Part shown: in pieces, positions 7,742 through 15,596 of the stretch
Numbering within the stretch: the first letter of the stretch is position 1
Layout: each line of letters starts with the position of its first letter
The notes under the pieces: generated by a model
Databases searched by the model: none
What the model was told of the DNA's origin: nothing
The model's input: the letters and a program-made list of their open reading frames with translations, nothing else
Made by a program: the position numbers and the translations under genes
NCBI RefSeq assembly: GCF_006483445.1
Contig: NZ_PPPT01000151.1
Coordinates: 1 to 37,243 of the forward strand
Direction of reading: 5' to 3'
Length of the DNA stretch: 37,243 nucleotides
Source of the DNA: Bradyrhizobium guangdongense
Lineage (GTDB): Bacteria; Pseudomonadota; Alphaproteobacteria; Rhizobiales; Xanthobacteraceae

Positions 7742-8125
7742 TCAATACTCGCAATTCCTGTAGTCCGAGGCTTCGCAGGCCTGCATCATCGCACGGGCCT
7801 GCGACAGGTCGTCCGCCGTCATGGTGGCTTCGACGGTTTTGAGCTCGACCTTGGCCTTTGCGTCGCCACGCGATGCAGCCAGCGTGAGCCACATGAAGGC
7901 GCGCGACGAGCTCTTCGCCACGCCCTGCCCGCGCTGATACATCGAGCCCAGCATCATCTGTGCCTTGGCGTTGCCGGCCTTGGCCATGCCGCGGAACACC
8001 TGGACCGCCGGCACGTAATCGCCGCGGTTATAGGCGGCCATGCCGTCCTCCCAGGGGCCGGCGTGCGCCACACCGGTCATGCAAATCGCCGCTGCAACCA
8101 AGCTGCCGACTACCCGCTTCCTCAT
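7742..8125 (-). CDS. secreted Sel1-repeat protein
   Basis: A 127-residue protein with a signal peptide (MRKRVVGSLVAAAICMTGVAHA, cleavage before GPWEDG). The mature part has Sel1/TPR-like repeats: AAYNRGDYVPAVQVFRGMAK, then AGNAKAQMMLGSMYQRGQGV and SSRAFMWLTLAASRGDAKAK, of which the last two are classic Sel1 units. Cysteines occur near the C-terminus (QACEASDYRNCEY). Such proteins are periplasmic scaffolds. I chose ATG 8125 because GGAGG precedes it by eight bases and a signal peptide follows; the upstream extension lacks both. It lies antisense between the transglutaminase and Anbu genes and interrupts what is otherwise a single-direction locus. Confidence 0.88.
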   Translation of the reverse strand: MRKRVVGSLVAAAICMTGVAHAGPWEDGMAAYNRGDYVPAVQVFRGMAKAGNAKAQMMLGSMYQRGQGVAKSSSRAFMWLTLAASRGDAKAKVELKTVEATMTADDLSQARAMMQACEASDYRNCEY

Positions 8126-8277
8126 TCCCAGCCCTCCTCCGCGATCGATTTCTAGCCGTTTGATACGGCGTGCGCCAAGGAAAGGTTTCACGGCCCGTTT
8201 GGGGAATTGGGGTTGGAGCGGCGGGCGAAATTGGCTAGTAATTTCCGCGTTCAAGATGGTGCGTTCGGGGACTGGAC

Positions 8278-9036
8278 ATGACCTATTGCTGCGGAATCCT
8301 GGTGCGAGAAGGCCTCGTCATGATCGCCGACACGCGGACCAATGCCGGGCTCGACAACGTCTCGACCTTTCGCAAGCTGCACATCTTCTCAAAACCCGGC
8401 GACCGCATCATGGCGATCGCCAGCGCCGGCAATCTCGCGATCAGCCAGTCGGTGCTGTCGACGCTGACCGAGGGCCTCGAAGACCCCGACACGGGCGACA
8501 TCGAGACGCTGATGAACGCGCCGACCATGTTTCAGGCGGCGCAGCGCATCGGCCGCGCGATCCGCGCCGTGCATTCGACGGAGGCTGCCGCGCTGAAGGC
8601 CGAGGACATCAATTTCGACGTCTCCTTCCTGTTCGGCGGCCAGATCAAGGGCTCGCGGATGCGCCTGTTCATGGTCTATCCGGCCGGCAACTTCATCGAA
8701 TGCACCACCGACACGCCTTACCTGCAGATCGGCGAGCACAAATACGGCAAGCCCGTGCTCGACCGCGCCATGCATTACGACATCGAGCTCTATGAGGCGC
8801 TGAAGACGAGCCTGATCTCGATGGACTCGACCATGCGCTCCAATCTCGGCGTCGGCCTGCCGATCGACGTGCTGGTCGCACGCACCGATGTCTGCGACGC
8901 CGATCTCAACCACCGCATCGAGGCGGGCGAGCCCTATTTCCACGATCTGCGCTCGCGCTGGTCGGCAGCGCTGCGCGCGGCCCATCAGAACATCCCGCGG
9001 CCGCCTTACAAGAACGACAAAGACTCCAAAACCTGA
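8278..9036 (+). CDS. Anbu proteasome-type peptidase (ancestral beta subunit)
   Basis: A 252-residue N-terminal nucleophile hydrolase. After Met removal the chain begins with Thr1 (TYCCGILVREGLVMIADTRT). Asp17 and Lys32 (STFRKLHIF), with the T/S-R-TNAG loop, complete the proteasome-type active site. GNLAISQSVL and the long C-terminal tail (YFHDLRSRWSAALRAAHQ) are typical of Anbu rather than HslV. Anbu assembles into open spiral or ring structures; its substrates are unknown. The gene carries GGGGA before its ATG. It is 548 bases from the transglutaminase gene because the antisense Sel1 gene intervenes, so it probably has its own promoter in 8126-8277, where I cannot point to a convincing one. 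The SDR gene follows 23 bases later. Confidence 0.93.
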   Translation: MTYCCGILVREGLVMIADTRTNAGLDNVSTFRKLHIFSKPGDRIMAIASAGNLAISQSVLSTLTEGLEDPDTGDIETLMNAPTMFQAAQRIGRAIRAVHSTEAAALKAEDINFDVSFLFGGQIKGSRMRLFMVYPAGNFIECTTDTPYLQIGEHKYGKPVLDRAMHYDIELYEALKTSLISMDSTMRSNLGVGLPIDVLVARTDVCDADLNHRIEAGEPYFHDLRSRWSAALRAAHQNIPRPPYKNDKDSKT

Positions 9037-9059
9037 CAAAACAGAAAAGGCAGGAAACG

Positions 9060-9821
9060 ATGAGCGAAGCACAAAAGATCGCCGTGGTGACGGGCGCCGG
9101 CACGGGTGTCGGGCGCGCGGCCGCGCTTGCGCTGATGAATACCGGCTTCACGGTGGTGCTGGCGGGACGGCGGCTCGAGAAGCTGGAGGAGACCCAGAAG
9201 CTCGGCGACAATATCGGCAAGAGCCTCTGCGTGTCCGCCGACATGACCGACCCGGCTTCAATCGCCGCGCTGTTCGCCAAGGTGAAGGACACCTATGGCC
9301 GGTTAGATGTACTCTTCAACAATGCCGGCATGGGCGCCCCGCCCGTCAATTTCGAGGATCTTCCGCTCGAGACCTGGCAGGCTGTCGTGAACACCAACCT
9401 CACCGGTCCGTTCCTGTGCACCCAGCACGCCTTCCGCATCATGAAGGACCAGACCCCGCGCGGTGGCCGCATCATCAACAACGGCTCGATCTCGGCGCAT
9501 GCGCCGCGGCCGTTCTCGGCGGCCTACACCTCGACCAAGCACGCGATCTCCGGCCTCACCCGCGCCAGCAATCTCGACGGCCGCGCCTATGACATCGCGG
9601 TCGGCCAGGTCGATATCGGCAATGCCGCAACCCCGATGACCGATCGCATGGTCGCCGGCCCCGGCGTGATGCAGGCGGACGGCACGATGAAGCACGAACC
9701 GCGCATGGACGCGAAGGCGGTCGGCGATGCGGTGGCCTACATGGCCGGCCTGCCGCTCGACGCCAACGTGCTGTTCATGACCGTCATGGCGACGAAGATG
9801 CCGTTTGTGGGGCGGGGCTGA
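9060..9821 (+). CDS. SDR family NAD(P)-dependent oxidoreductase
   Basis: A 253-residue classical short-chain dehydrogenase/reductase. The Rossmann cofactor loop is TGAGTGVG (11-18) and NNAG is at 87-90. The catalytic residues are S143 or S145 (NNGSISAHAP), Y156 and K160 (YTSTK). AGRR (35-38), with arginines after the second strand, hints at NADPH. The substrate cannot be deduced. An AGGA ribosome-binding site lies in the 23-base gap after Anbu, so it is probably co-transcribed with it. Whether it takes part in the Anbu pathway is unknown; it is not part of the commonly described four-gene set. Confidence 0.9.
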   Translation: MSEAQKIAVVTGAGTGVGRAAALALMNTGFTVVLAGRRLEKLEETQKLGDNIGKSLCVSADMTDPASIAALFAKVKDTYGRLDVLFNNAGMGAPPVNFEDLPLETWQAVVNTNLTGPFLCTQHAFRIMKDQTPRGGRIINNGSISAHAPRPFSAAYTSTKHAISGLTRASNLDGRAYDIAVGQVDIGNAATPMTDRMVAGPGVMQADGTMKHEPRMDAKAVGDAVAYMAGLPLDANVLFMTVMATKMPFVGRG

Positions 9822-9828
9822 ACACCGA

Positions 9829-9958
9829 TCTCGTGCCCCGGACGCAGCGCGGCATGAAATGACGCGCTGCTGAGCCGGGGCCCACCTTCTTCGTGGCAAT
9901 CTGGGTCCCGGCTCTGCGGCGCACCGCAAACGCGCTGCACCGCGTCCGGGACACGAGA
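9829..9958. repeat. intergenic inverted repeat, GTGCCCCGGACGC type
   Basis: The ends are near-perfect inverted copies (TCTCGTGCCCCGGACGC and GCGTCCGGGACACGAGA), enclosing GAGCCGGGGCCCACC / GGGTCCCGGCTC arms. This is a second Bradyrhizobium-type intergenic repeat family. It lies between the convergent SDR and MFS genes and probably serves as a bidirectional terminator. A truncated relative may occur at 17727-17778 after groEL. Confidence 0.75.
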
Positions 9959-9963
9959 CCGCC

Positions 9964-11181
9964 CTACTCCAACCGCTCCACTTTGCGCAGGCTGGGGAAC
10001 AGCTTCATCCACAACAGCGCGATCGCAATGGTGCCGACGCCGCCGAGAACGGCGGCCGGCATCGCGCCGAACAATGCGGCCGTCAGACCGCTCTCGAACT
10101 GGCCGAGCTGGTTGGAGGCGTTGATGAAGAGGAAATTCACCGCGCCGACGCGGCCGCGCATCTCGTCGGGGGTGGCGAGCTGCACCAGCGAGAAGCGGAT
10201 CACGACACTGATCGTATCGGCAGCACCGAGGATCGCGAGCGACAGCACGGACAGCCACATCCAGTGCGACAGCGCGAACACGACCGTCGCGATGCCGAAC
10301 ACGATTACCGCCTGGAACATCCGCAATCCGACGCGCCGGTTGATCGCGTGCCGCGCCAGCACCATGGTCATGAGGAGCGCGCCGACTGCCGGTGCGGCGC
10401 GCAGGATGCCGAGGCCCATCGGACCGGTCTGCAGGATATCGCGGGCATAGATCGGCAGCAGCGCGGTGACACCGCCGAGCAGAACCGCGAACAAATCGAG
10501 CGAAATGGTGCCGAGGATCGCAGGATTGCTGCGGATGAAGCGTACGCCGGCGTAGATGTCGTCATCCGCCGCCTTTGCGATCGCCTGCGGCCGCGGCCGG
10601 ATCACACCGGTGAAGACCATGCCAAAAATCCAGAACAGCACCATGATGCCGTAGGCGAAGTGCGGCGCGATCGCGTAGGCGAAGCCGCCGAGCGCGGGTC
10701 CCGTGATGGTCGCGATCTGCGCCGCGCCGCTGGAGACCGCGGTCGCGCGCTGCAGCGAGCCTTCCGGGGCGATCAGCGGCAGCAGCGCAGCCGTGGTCGG
10801 GCTTTCGAAGGCGCCGGCAATGCCGAGCACGAAGGTCGCGACAAAGATCTGCACCTCGCCGACCGCGCCGTACCAGGTGCTGACCGCGAGGTAGAGCGCG
10901 GTCAGGGCTTCCGCGAGCTGGCAGAGCTGCACCACGCGCTTGCGTTCGTAACGGTCGGCGGCGTGGCCGGCGACGAACACCAGCAGCGCGGTGGGCAGGA
11001 ATTGCACGAGGCCGACCATGCCGAGCGCAAAGGCGCTGCCGGTGAGGTCGTAGATCTGCCAGCCGATGGCGACCGCCGCGATCTGGCTGGAAAAGCGTGA
11101 CAGGCTGCGCGAGAGCAGGAAGAACAGGAACGCCCGGTGCTTGAGGAGTACGCCGGCGCTGACCGGCGGGGTGGCGGACAT
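9964..11181 (-). CDS. MFS transporter (DHA3/enterobactin-exporter-like)
   Basis: A 405-residue integral membrane protein with about 12 hydrophobic segments. The N-terminal FLLSRSLSRFSSQIAAVAIGWQIYDLTG and the loop HAADRYERKRVVQ (the MFS motif A position between TM2 and TM3) resemble the MFS_3/EntS-like exporters. The substrate is unknown. The start (MSATPPVSAGVLLKHRAF) is supported by the immediate onset of the conserved N-terminal helix. It is divergent from the nucleoside transporter gene, with about 160 bases between them, and convergent with the SDR gene across a repeat. Confidence 0.87.
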   Translation of the reverse strand: MSATPPVSAGVLLKHRAFLFFLLSRSLSRFSSQIAAVAIGWQIYDLTGSAFALGMVGLVQFLPTALLVFVAGHAADRYERKRVVQLCQLAEALTALYLAVSTWYGAVGEVQIFVATFVLGIAGAFESPTTAALLPLIAPEGSLQRATAVSSGAAQIATITGPALGGFAYAIAPHFAYGIMVLFWIFGMVFTGVIRPRPQAIAKAADDDIYAGVRFIRSNPAILGTISLDLFAVLLGGVTALLPIYARDILQTGPMGLGILRAAPAVGALLMTMVLARHAINRRVGLRMFQAVIVFGIATVVFALSHWMWLSVLSLAILGAADTISVVIRFSLVQLATPDEMRGRVGAVNFLFINASNQLGQFESGLTAALFGAMPAAVLGGVGTIAIALLWMKLFPSLRKVERLE

Positions 11182-11341
11182 CGACTGCTCTGTTGCTTGG
11201 TGGCCTGAAGGCCCGAAGGGGTCGAATTCATCGCGTGACTGAGCCGGTCGCGCTTGTCAACAACGGGGCACCCCGGCTGCGCCCACGGCATTGCCTTTGC
11301 AACGTGCTCACTGCCATAATCACTGGGGGATTGGGGACATC

Positions 11342-12592
11342 ATGCTGCGGTTGCAATCGGCACTCGGCATTTTCGCATTGCTGCTGATCGCGTGGGCGCT
11401 CGCGGAGAACCGCCGCGCGGTCTCGCTGCGGCAGGCGGCCATCGGGCTCGTCGCGACGTTCGCGACGGCCGTGGTCCTGCTCAAGCTGCCGATCGTCGCG
11501 CATGCCTTTGGTGCCATCAACGACGCGGTCGGCGCGATCTCGCAGGCCTCGCGCGCGGGCAGCGCCTTCGTGTTCGGCTATGTCGGCGGCGGCCCCCTGC
11601 CCTTCGAGTTGAAGGTGCCGGGCGCGGATTTCATCCTGGCCTTCCAGGCGCTGCCGATCGTGCTGGTCATGAGCGTGCTGACGACGCTCTTGTTCTATTG
11701 GCGGGTGCTGCCGCCGATCGTGCGCGGCATGGCGTGGCTACTCGAACGCACGCTCGGCGTCGGCGGCGCGGTGGGCCTATCGACCGCCGCAAACATCTTC
11801 CTCGGCATGGTCGAGGCGCCGCTGTTCGTGCGGCCTTACCTTACGCAGATGACGCGCAGCGAATTGTTCCTGGTGATGACCGGCGGCATGGCCGGCATCG
11901 CCGGCACCGTGCTGGTGCTCTACGCGACGTTCCTCGCCCCGCTGATCCCCGATGCGGCCGCGCATTTCGTCATCGCCTCGGTGCTGGGCGCGCCGGCCGC
12001 GATCCTCGTCAGCCTGATCATGGTGCCCGAAACCTTAGACAAGCGTACCGGCGGCAGACTGGAAGATCCCGAGATGCATGCCTCCGGCACGATGGACGCG
12101 ATCGTCAAGGGCACCTCAGCCGGGCTCGAACTGCTGCTCAACATCGTCGCGATGCTGCTAGTGCTGGTGGCGCTGGTCTATCTCGTCAACGCCGTGCTCG
12201 GCCTGCTGCCCAATGTCGGCGGCGCCGCGATCTCGCTGCAACGGATCCTCGGCCTCGTGATGGCGCCGGTGTGCTGGCTGATGGGCCTGCCCTGGGACCA
12301 GGCTGTCACCGCCGGCAGCCTGATGGGCACCAAGACCGTGCTCAACGAGCTGATCGCCTATGTCGACCTGTCAAAGCTCGCGCCCGACGCGCTCGATGCG
12401 CGGTCGCGGCTGATCATGCTCTATGCGATGTGCGGCTTTGCCAACTTCGCCAGCCTCGGCATCATGATCGGCGGGCTCGGCGTGATGGCGCCGGAGCGGC
12501 GCGAGGAGATCAACGCGCTCGGGCTGAAGTCGATCGTGTCGGGGACGCTGACGACGTGTTTGATGGGGGCGGTGGTGGGGGTGTTGACGTAA
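11342..12592 (+). CDS. CNT family nucleoside transporter (NupC-type)
   Basis: A 416-residue inner-membrane protein. Family features are an N-terminal three-helix Nucleos_tra2_N region (FALLLIAWALAENRRAVSL), the gate region VLMSVLTTLLFYWRVLPPIV, the nucleoside-binding stretch GLSTAANIFLGMVEAPLFVRPYL (about 140-162, given in part here), and the C-terminal Nucleos_tra2_C with GTKTVLNELIAY and YAMCGFANFASLGI. It imports nucleosides with H+ or Na+. I chose ATG 11342 (MLRLQSALGIF), where homology begins, over ATG 11291. Bases 11286-11301 weakly resemble a sigma-54 promoter; I do not claim it. Confidence 0.9.
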   Translation: MLRLQSALGIFALLLIAWALAENRRAVSLRQAAIGLVATFATAVVLLKLPIVAHAFGAINDAVGAISQASRAGSAFVFGYVGGGPLPFELKVPGADFILAFQALPIVLVMSVLTTLLFYWRVLPPIVRGMAWLLERTLGVGGAVGLSTAANIFLGMVEAPLFVRPYLTQMTRSELFLVMTGGMAGIAGTVLVLYATFLAPLIPDAAAHFVIASVLGAPAAILVSLIMVPETLDKRTGGRLEDPEMHASGTMDAIVKGTSAGLELLLNIVAMLLVLVALVYLVNAVLGLLPNVGGAAISLQRILGLVMAPVCWLMGLPWDQAVTAGSLMGTKTVLNELIAYVDLSKLAPDALDARSRLIMLYAMCGFANFASLGIMIGGLGVMAPERREEINALGLKSIVSGTLTTCLMGAVVGVLT

Positions 12593-12594
12593 CT

Positions 12595-12702
12595 CGTCAT
12601 TCCGGGGCGCGGCGAAGGCGCGAGCCCGGAATCCATCGGGCCACAGGACACGCGGGGAAATGGATTCCGGGTTCGCGCCAAGAGGCGCGCCCCGGAATGA
12701 CG
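12595..12702. repeat. REP-like paired intergenic repeat
   Basis: A 108-bp element with two inverted arms, CGTCATTCCGGGGCG...GAGCCCGGAATCCAT and ATGGATTCCGGGTTCG...CGCCCCGGAATGACG. Each arm can fold into its own hairpin. It starts three bases after the nucleoside transporter stop and ends 15 bases before the rhomboid stop, so it occupies the whole convergent gap. Confidence 0.8.
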
Positions 12703-12717
12703 GCGGAGAGGTTCTGC

Positions 12718-13932
12718 TCACCCGCACAATTTCGACTTCTCCAAGATGCGATTCGCCTTGCCCTGCCGGGCGCGGCAGGCTTCAGCTGCCATGGCCTTCG
12801 CCTCGCTCTCCCGCTTCTGCGCGAGCAGCAACTCCGCCAGCACGGCTTGCGCCGCGGTGCGCGCCGGTCCGCCCGCGACATCGGACGCGGCGAGCGACAT
12901 CACCGTTCGCAATTCCGTCTCGGCGGAACCGAGGCTCTTTTGTTCAAGGAAGAAGATCGCGCGGAACAGATGAGCCCGCGGGTCTTTCGGGTAGCGGGTG
13001 ACGAGATCGAGAGACCTGCTGGCCATCTCGCGGGCATTCGCCGGCTGCTCCGACGCGCGGATATAGTGCGCGGCATCGGCCATGTACGCCGAATAATGTG
13101 CAACGGCGAAGCCGGCGCAGATCAGAGATCCGACAAATCCCGCAAGCAACGTCACGCCGGCGCTCCGCGGCAGGCTGTCATAGGACCAGAAGGCAAGCCA
13201 CGGCATGATGGCAATCGCGCCGCCGGCCAGCGCACCGCCTGCGTGGGCATAATAGTCGGTGTTGCCCGAGGCGCCAAAGGCCAGCGGCAACAGCGCGGGA
13301 ATGCCGAAGAAAAGCGACGTCTTCAGTCGCGAGATGGTTTGATCGGCGTCCGCCTCGGGATCGAAGCTCGCGACGAACAGCGCGGCGATGAGCCCTGTAA
13401 TGGCGCCGGATGCACCGACGCCCGGCATGCCCGGCGCATTGCCCAGCAGCGAGCCGGCCTCGCCGGCGAGCGCACTGGCCACGAAGATCAGCGAAAACAA
13501 GCGACGGCCGATCAGAGGCTCCAGCCTGACGCCGACGATGAACAGCGCAACGCAGTTGCCGATCAGGTGCGAGTTGCTGCCATGCAGAAGCGGCGCAAGC
13601 CCAAGCCGCCACCACTCGCCCTTGACGACGACCAGATCGTAGCTGGACGCGCCATACGCGATCAGCGAGCGGACATCGAGCGAGCCGTCCCGCCCGATGC
13701 TGATCGCCAGGTTGCGTTCCAGGGCGAAGATCAGGATCAGAAGAAAGATCAGGCCGATGGTGAGGAAAGGAATATCGGAGAGAAGCTTGTTGCCGCGAAA
13801 CAGCGTCTCCTCATCGGATACGGGCTGATCGTTGTCGCGCACGACCGCCGGCGCGATCGGTGCGGCGGCGGGTTGAAACGAAGCTCTTGAAGGTGGCGCC
13901 ACGGCGCCGCGTCGGCCGAAAGTCGTCGCCAT
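12718..13932 (-). CDS. rhomboid family intramembrane serine protease with extended C-terminal domain
   Basis: A 404-residue protein. After a proline/alanine-rich N-terminal tail (1-50) comes the rhomboid membrane core. It has TM1 at about 54-72, the conserved HGSNSHLIGN (H117, H122, N126), catalytic S175 in GVGASGAITG, and catalytic H230 in YYAHAGGALAGG. The Ser/His dyad and HxxxxHxxxN are intact, so it should be active in cleaving membrane-spanning helices. Residues about 285-404 form a soluble helical extension resembling TPR repeats (SRSLDLVTRYPKDPRAHLFR), which may select substrates. Start ATG 13932 keeps the N-terminal tail; a later start is possible but no better one is visible. Confidence 0.88.
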   Translation of the reverse strand: MATTFGRRGAVAPPSRASFQPAAAPIAPAVVRDNDQPVSDEETLFRGNKLLSDIPFLTIGLIFLLILIFALERNLAISIGRDGSLDVRSLIAYGASSYDLVVVKGEWWRLGLAPLLHGSNSHLIGNCVALFIVGVRLEPLIGRRLFSLIFVASALAGEAGSLLGNAPGMPGVGASGAITGLIAALFVASFDPEADADQTISRLKTSLFFGIPALLPLAFGASGNTDYYAHAGGALAGGAIAIMPWLAFWSYDSLPRSAGVTLLAGFVGSLICAGFAVAHYSAYMADAAHYIRASEQPANAREMASRSLDLVTRYPKDPRAHLFRAIFFLEQKSLGSAETELRTVMSLAASDVAGGPARTAAQAVLAELLLAQKRESEAKAMAAEACRARQGKANRILEKSKLCG

Positions 13933-14079
13933 GAAGGCATGTCTCGCGTTTTCACAGCCCTGAGTTGACGCGAGGAAAATTTTCGACTGGTTAGCGCCCG
14001 CGATTCACTCGGCTGAAATCGCGCGACGGGTAACTGCCCGGTTTCGCGGATCGAACGCATTTGAACGATTGGCTCAGCC

Positions 14080-14187
14080 CGTCATTCCGGGGCGCGACGA
14101 AGTCGCGAGCCCGGAATCCATTGGGCCTCAGTACACGTGGAGAAATGGATTCCGGGCTCGCGCCAAGGGGCGCGCCCCGGAATGACG
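14080..14187. repeat. REP-like paired intergenic repeat
   Basis: A 108-bp copy nearly identical to the one at 12595-12702, with arms CGTCATTCCGGGGCGCGAC... and ...GCGCCCCGGAATGACG. It lies between the upstream ends of the rhomboid transcript (starting at 13932) and the 3' end of the cupin gene. The rest of 13933-14228 shows no gene. I see no clear promoter there for the rhomboid gene. Confidence 0.8.
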
Positions 14188-14228
14188 ACGGAGAAGGTGT
14201 CTGGCGCTGCAGAATGACGGCGTAGGGC

Positions 14229-14780
14229 CTACGCCTTCAGCTCCACCGTCTTGAACTCCGCCGGCAAGATCACTTCCAGCAGTTCGACGTCGTCGGAATA
14301 GTCCAAAATCATGTGCTTGATTTTCGGCGGCTGGGTCCAGGCGCTGCCTTCCTTCATCATCGTCTCGCCCTGGCCGTCCATGTAGGTCTTCACCCAGCCC
14401 TTGAGCACATAGACCATCTGGAATTCGACGTCGTGGAAGTGCAGCTTCGAGACCTCGTCCGGGTTGCAGGGGCCTTGGAGCCGGATGACGTGCGCTTGCG
14501 CGAGGCCGTGGGTCGCATCTGAGATGCCGAGGTCGCGATATCTGGCGTAGGCGCGCAGGCCGTCGGACTTGAAGTCCTCTTCGCGATGATGGCTGACGGC
14601 GATGCGCTGCTTCGGGCGTGCCGGTTTTTTGACGGATGATTTTGCGGCCGTCGCGCGCGCCTTCGACTTCACCGCTTTCCGTGCAGACGGACGGGCAGCG
14701 GTCTTGTTGCCGCTCCACTTCTTCTTCACAGCAGACTGAGCTGCGCTGCGCGATGTCGGCTTTTTGGTCTTCTTGGCCAT
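14229..14780 (-). CDS. cupin domain protein with lysine/alanine-rich histone-like N-terminal tail
   Basis: A 183-residue protein. Residues 1-58 are a low-complexity basic tail (AKKTKKPTSRSAAQ, RPSARKAVKSKARATAAKSS, VKKPARPKQR) resembling histone H1/AlgP-type KAAP repeats, so it may bind DNA or RNA. Residues about 60-183 form a single-domain cupin: SKLHFHDVEFQMVYVLKGWV carries the conserved H-x-H...E metal-ligand pattern, and WTQPPKIKHMILDYSDDVELLEV gives the second motif with a histidine. The ligand and reaction are unknown. No signal peptide is seen. The fusion of a nucleic-acid-binding-like tail to a cupin is unusual. Confidence 0.87.
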   Translation of the reverse strand: MAKKTKKPTSRSAAQSAVKKKWSGNKTAARPSARKAVKSKARATAAKSSVKKPARPKQRIAVSHHREEDFKSDGLRAYARYRDLGISDATHGLAQAHVIRLQGPCNPDEVSKLHFHDVEFQMVYVLKGWVKTYMDGQGETMMKEGSAWTQPPKIKHMILDYSDDVELLEVILPAEFKTVELKA

Positions 14781-14835
14781 TGGGCTCGTGCCTCCCGTTC
14801 TTGTTGTGGCGGGACGCTAGCACAGAATTTGGAAT

Positions 14836-14978
14836 CTGTAGGGTGGGTTAGCACCGCGGCTGCGCGAAGCGCAGTCCGCTGGCGTAACCCACCTCTTTTC
14901 TCTCCGCGTCAACAGAAGTGGTGGGTTACGCCTCGCGAGCTGCGCTTCGCGCAGTCGCAAGGCTAACCCACCCTACAG
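14836..14978. repeat. MITE-like 143-bp nested inverted repeat
   Basis: The termini are perfect 17-bp inverted repeats (CTGTAGGGTGGGTTAGC at 14836-14852 and its complement at 14962-14978). Inside is a second perfect pair, GCGTAACCCACC (14882-14893) and GGTGGGTTACGC (14920-14931), and two short palindromes of the CTGCGCGAAGCGCAG type. The GTAGGGTGGGTTAGC motif recurs in intergenic DNA of many unrelated bacteria. No target-site duplication is visible at the ends, and it encodes no protein, so any mobility must be supplied in trans. It lies 14 bases downstream of the usg stop codon. Confidence 0.85.
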
Positions 14979-14992
14979 CACCGCGCGTGATG

Positions 14993-15280
14993 TCAGTGCA
15001 ATCTGAACACGCCGTCGACGGCGCGGAGCTCGGCCGGCTTGATCAGCTTGGAATGCGCCACCGTCACCGAGAACAAGGGGCCGTCGAGCTTGCTCTGCCA
15101 GAAGGCGAGGAAGTCGCTCAGCGCCGGGAATTTCGGAAACATGTCGTAGTTCTGCCAGACATAGGTCTGAAGCAGCGACGGGTGATCCGGCATCCGATAG
15201 AGGATCTGCGCCGTCGTCAGCCCGTAACCCAGCATCTGTTTCCGGAAGTCCTCGGAAACGCCCCCAACCCGCAGTCCCAT
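14993..15280 (-). CDS. usg: Usg family protein
   Basis: A 95-residue protein with the Usg signature: VSEDFRKQMLGYGLTTAQIL, YRMPDHPSLLQTYVWQNYDM and FPALSDFLAFWQSKLDGPL. Usg proteins are small, conserved in alphaproteobacteria, and are named from a tryptophan operon neighbour; their function is unknown. ATG 15280 is chosen because AAGGAGG precedes it by six bases and homology begins there. No trp genes are nearby, so here it is an orphan. It is divergent from groES. Confidence 0.88.
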   Translation of the reverse strand: MGLRVGGVSEDFRKQMLGYGLTTAQILYRMPDHPSLLQTYVWQNYDMFPKFPALSDFLAFWQSKLDGPLFSVTVAHSKLIKPAELRAVDGVFRLH

Positions 15281-15554
15281 GCCAACCTCCTTTGCAGGAG
15301 CGCATTTTTGGGGGTGGCTTGGTCCGTGCCCCGGGGAGCCACCCGGAAACGATGCGCTCACTGACGAGAAATGTGACGCAAACTGACAATTCATCTCAAG
15401 CCCAAAAGTTTAACAAGTTGTTGAAATTCAAAGCGTTAGCAGCAGAGGCGGCACCGTGCTAATACGGGCCGGCGCCGCCTTCCACCCCCATTAACGATGG
15501 TAAACATTTCTGGCAGGCGGCGCTTTTGAGTGCTGATTTTTCTGCTAGAAGCCC

Positions 15555-15583
15555 TTGCTCCCGCAAAAATCCTGTCCTATCTC
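15555..15583 (+). promoter_or_regulatory. groES-groEL housekeeping promoter
   Basis: A TTGCTC (-35, 15555-15560) and TATCTC (-10, 15578-15583) pair are separated by 17 bases. The predicted start is near 15590, directly in front of the CIRCE operator. This is the usual arrangement for HrcA-repressed chaperonin operons transcribed by the vegetative sigma factor. The remaining part of 15281-15554 contains a GC-rich hairpin near 15453-15482 but no other gene. Confidence 0.6.
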
Positions 15584-15596
15584 AGCTTCGCCGGCG

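Noticed and set aside
11286..11301. Possible sigma-54 promoter before the nucleoside transporter
   Set aside because: CGGCATTGCCTTTGCA has the GG and GC at the right distance but mismatches at three of the first seven consensus positions; too weak without conservation data.
11392..13890. 832-codon plus-strand frame across the nucleoside transporter and rhomboid genes
   Set aside because: It runs through two well-supported genes in other frames and an intergenic repeat. The composition (Arg/Ala/Asp-rich) is that of a shadow frame.
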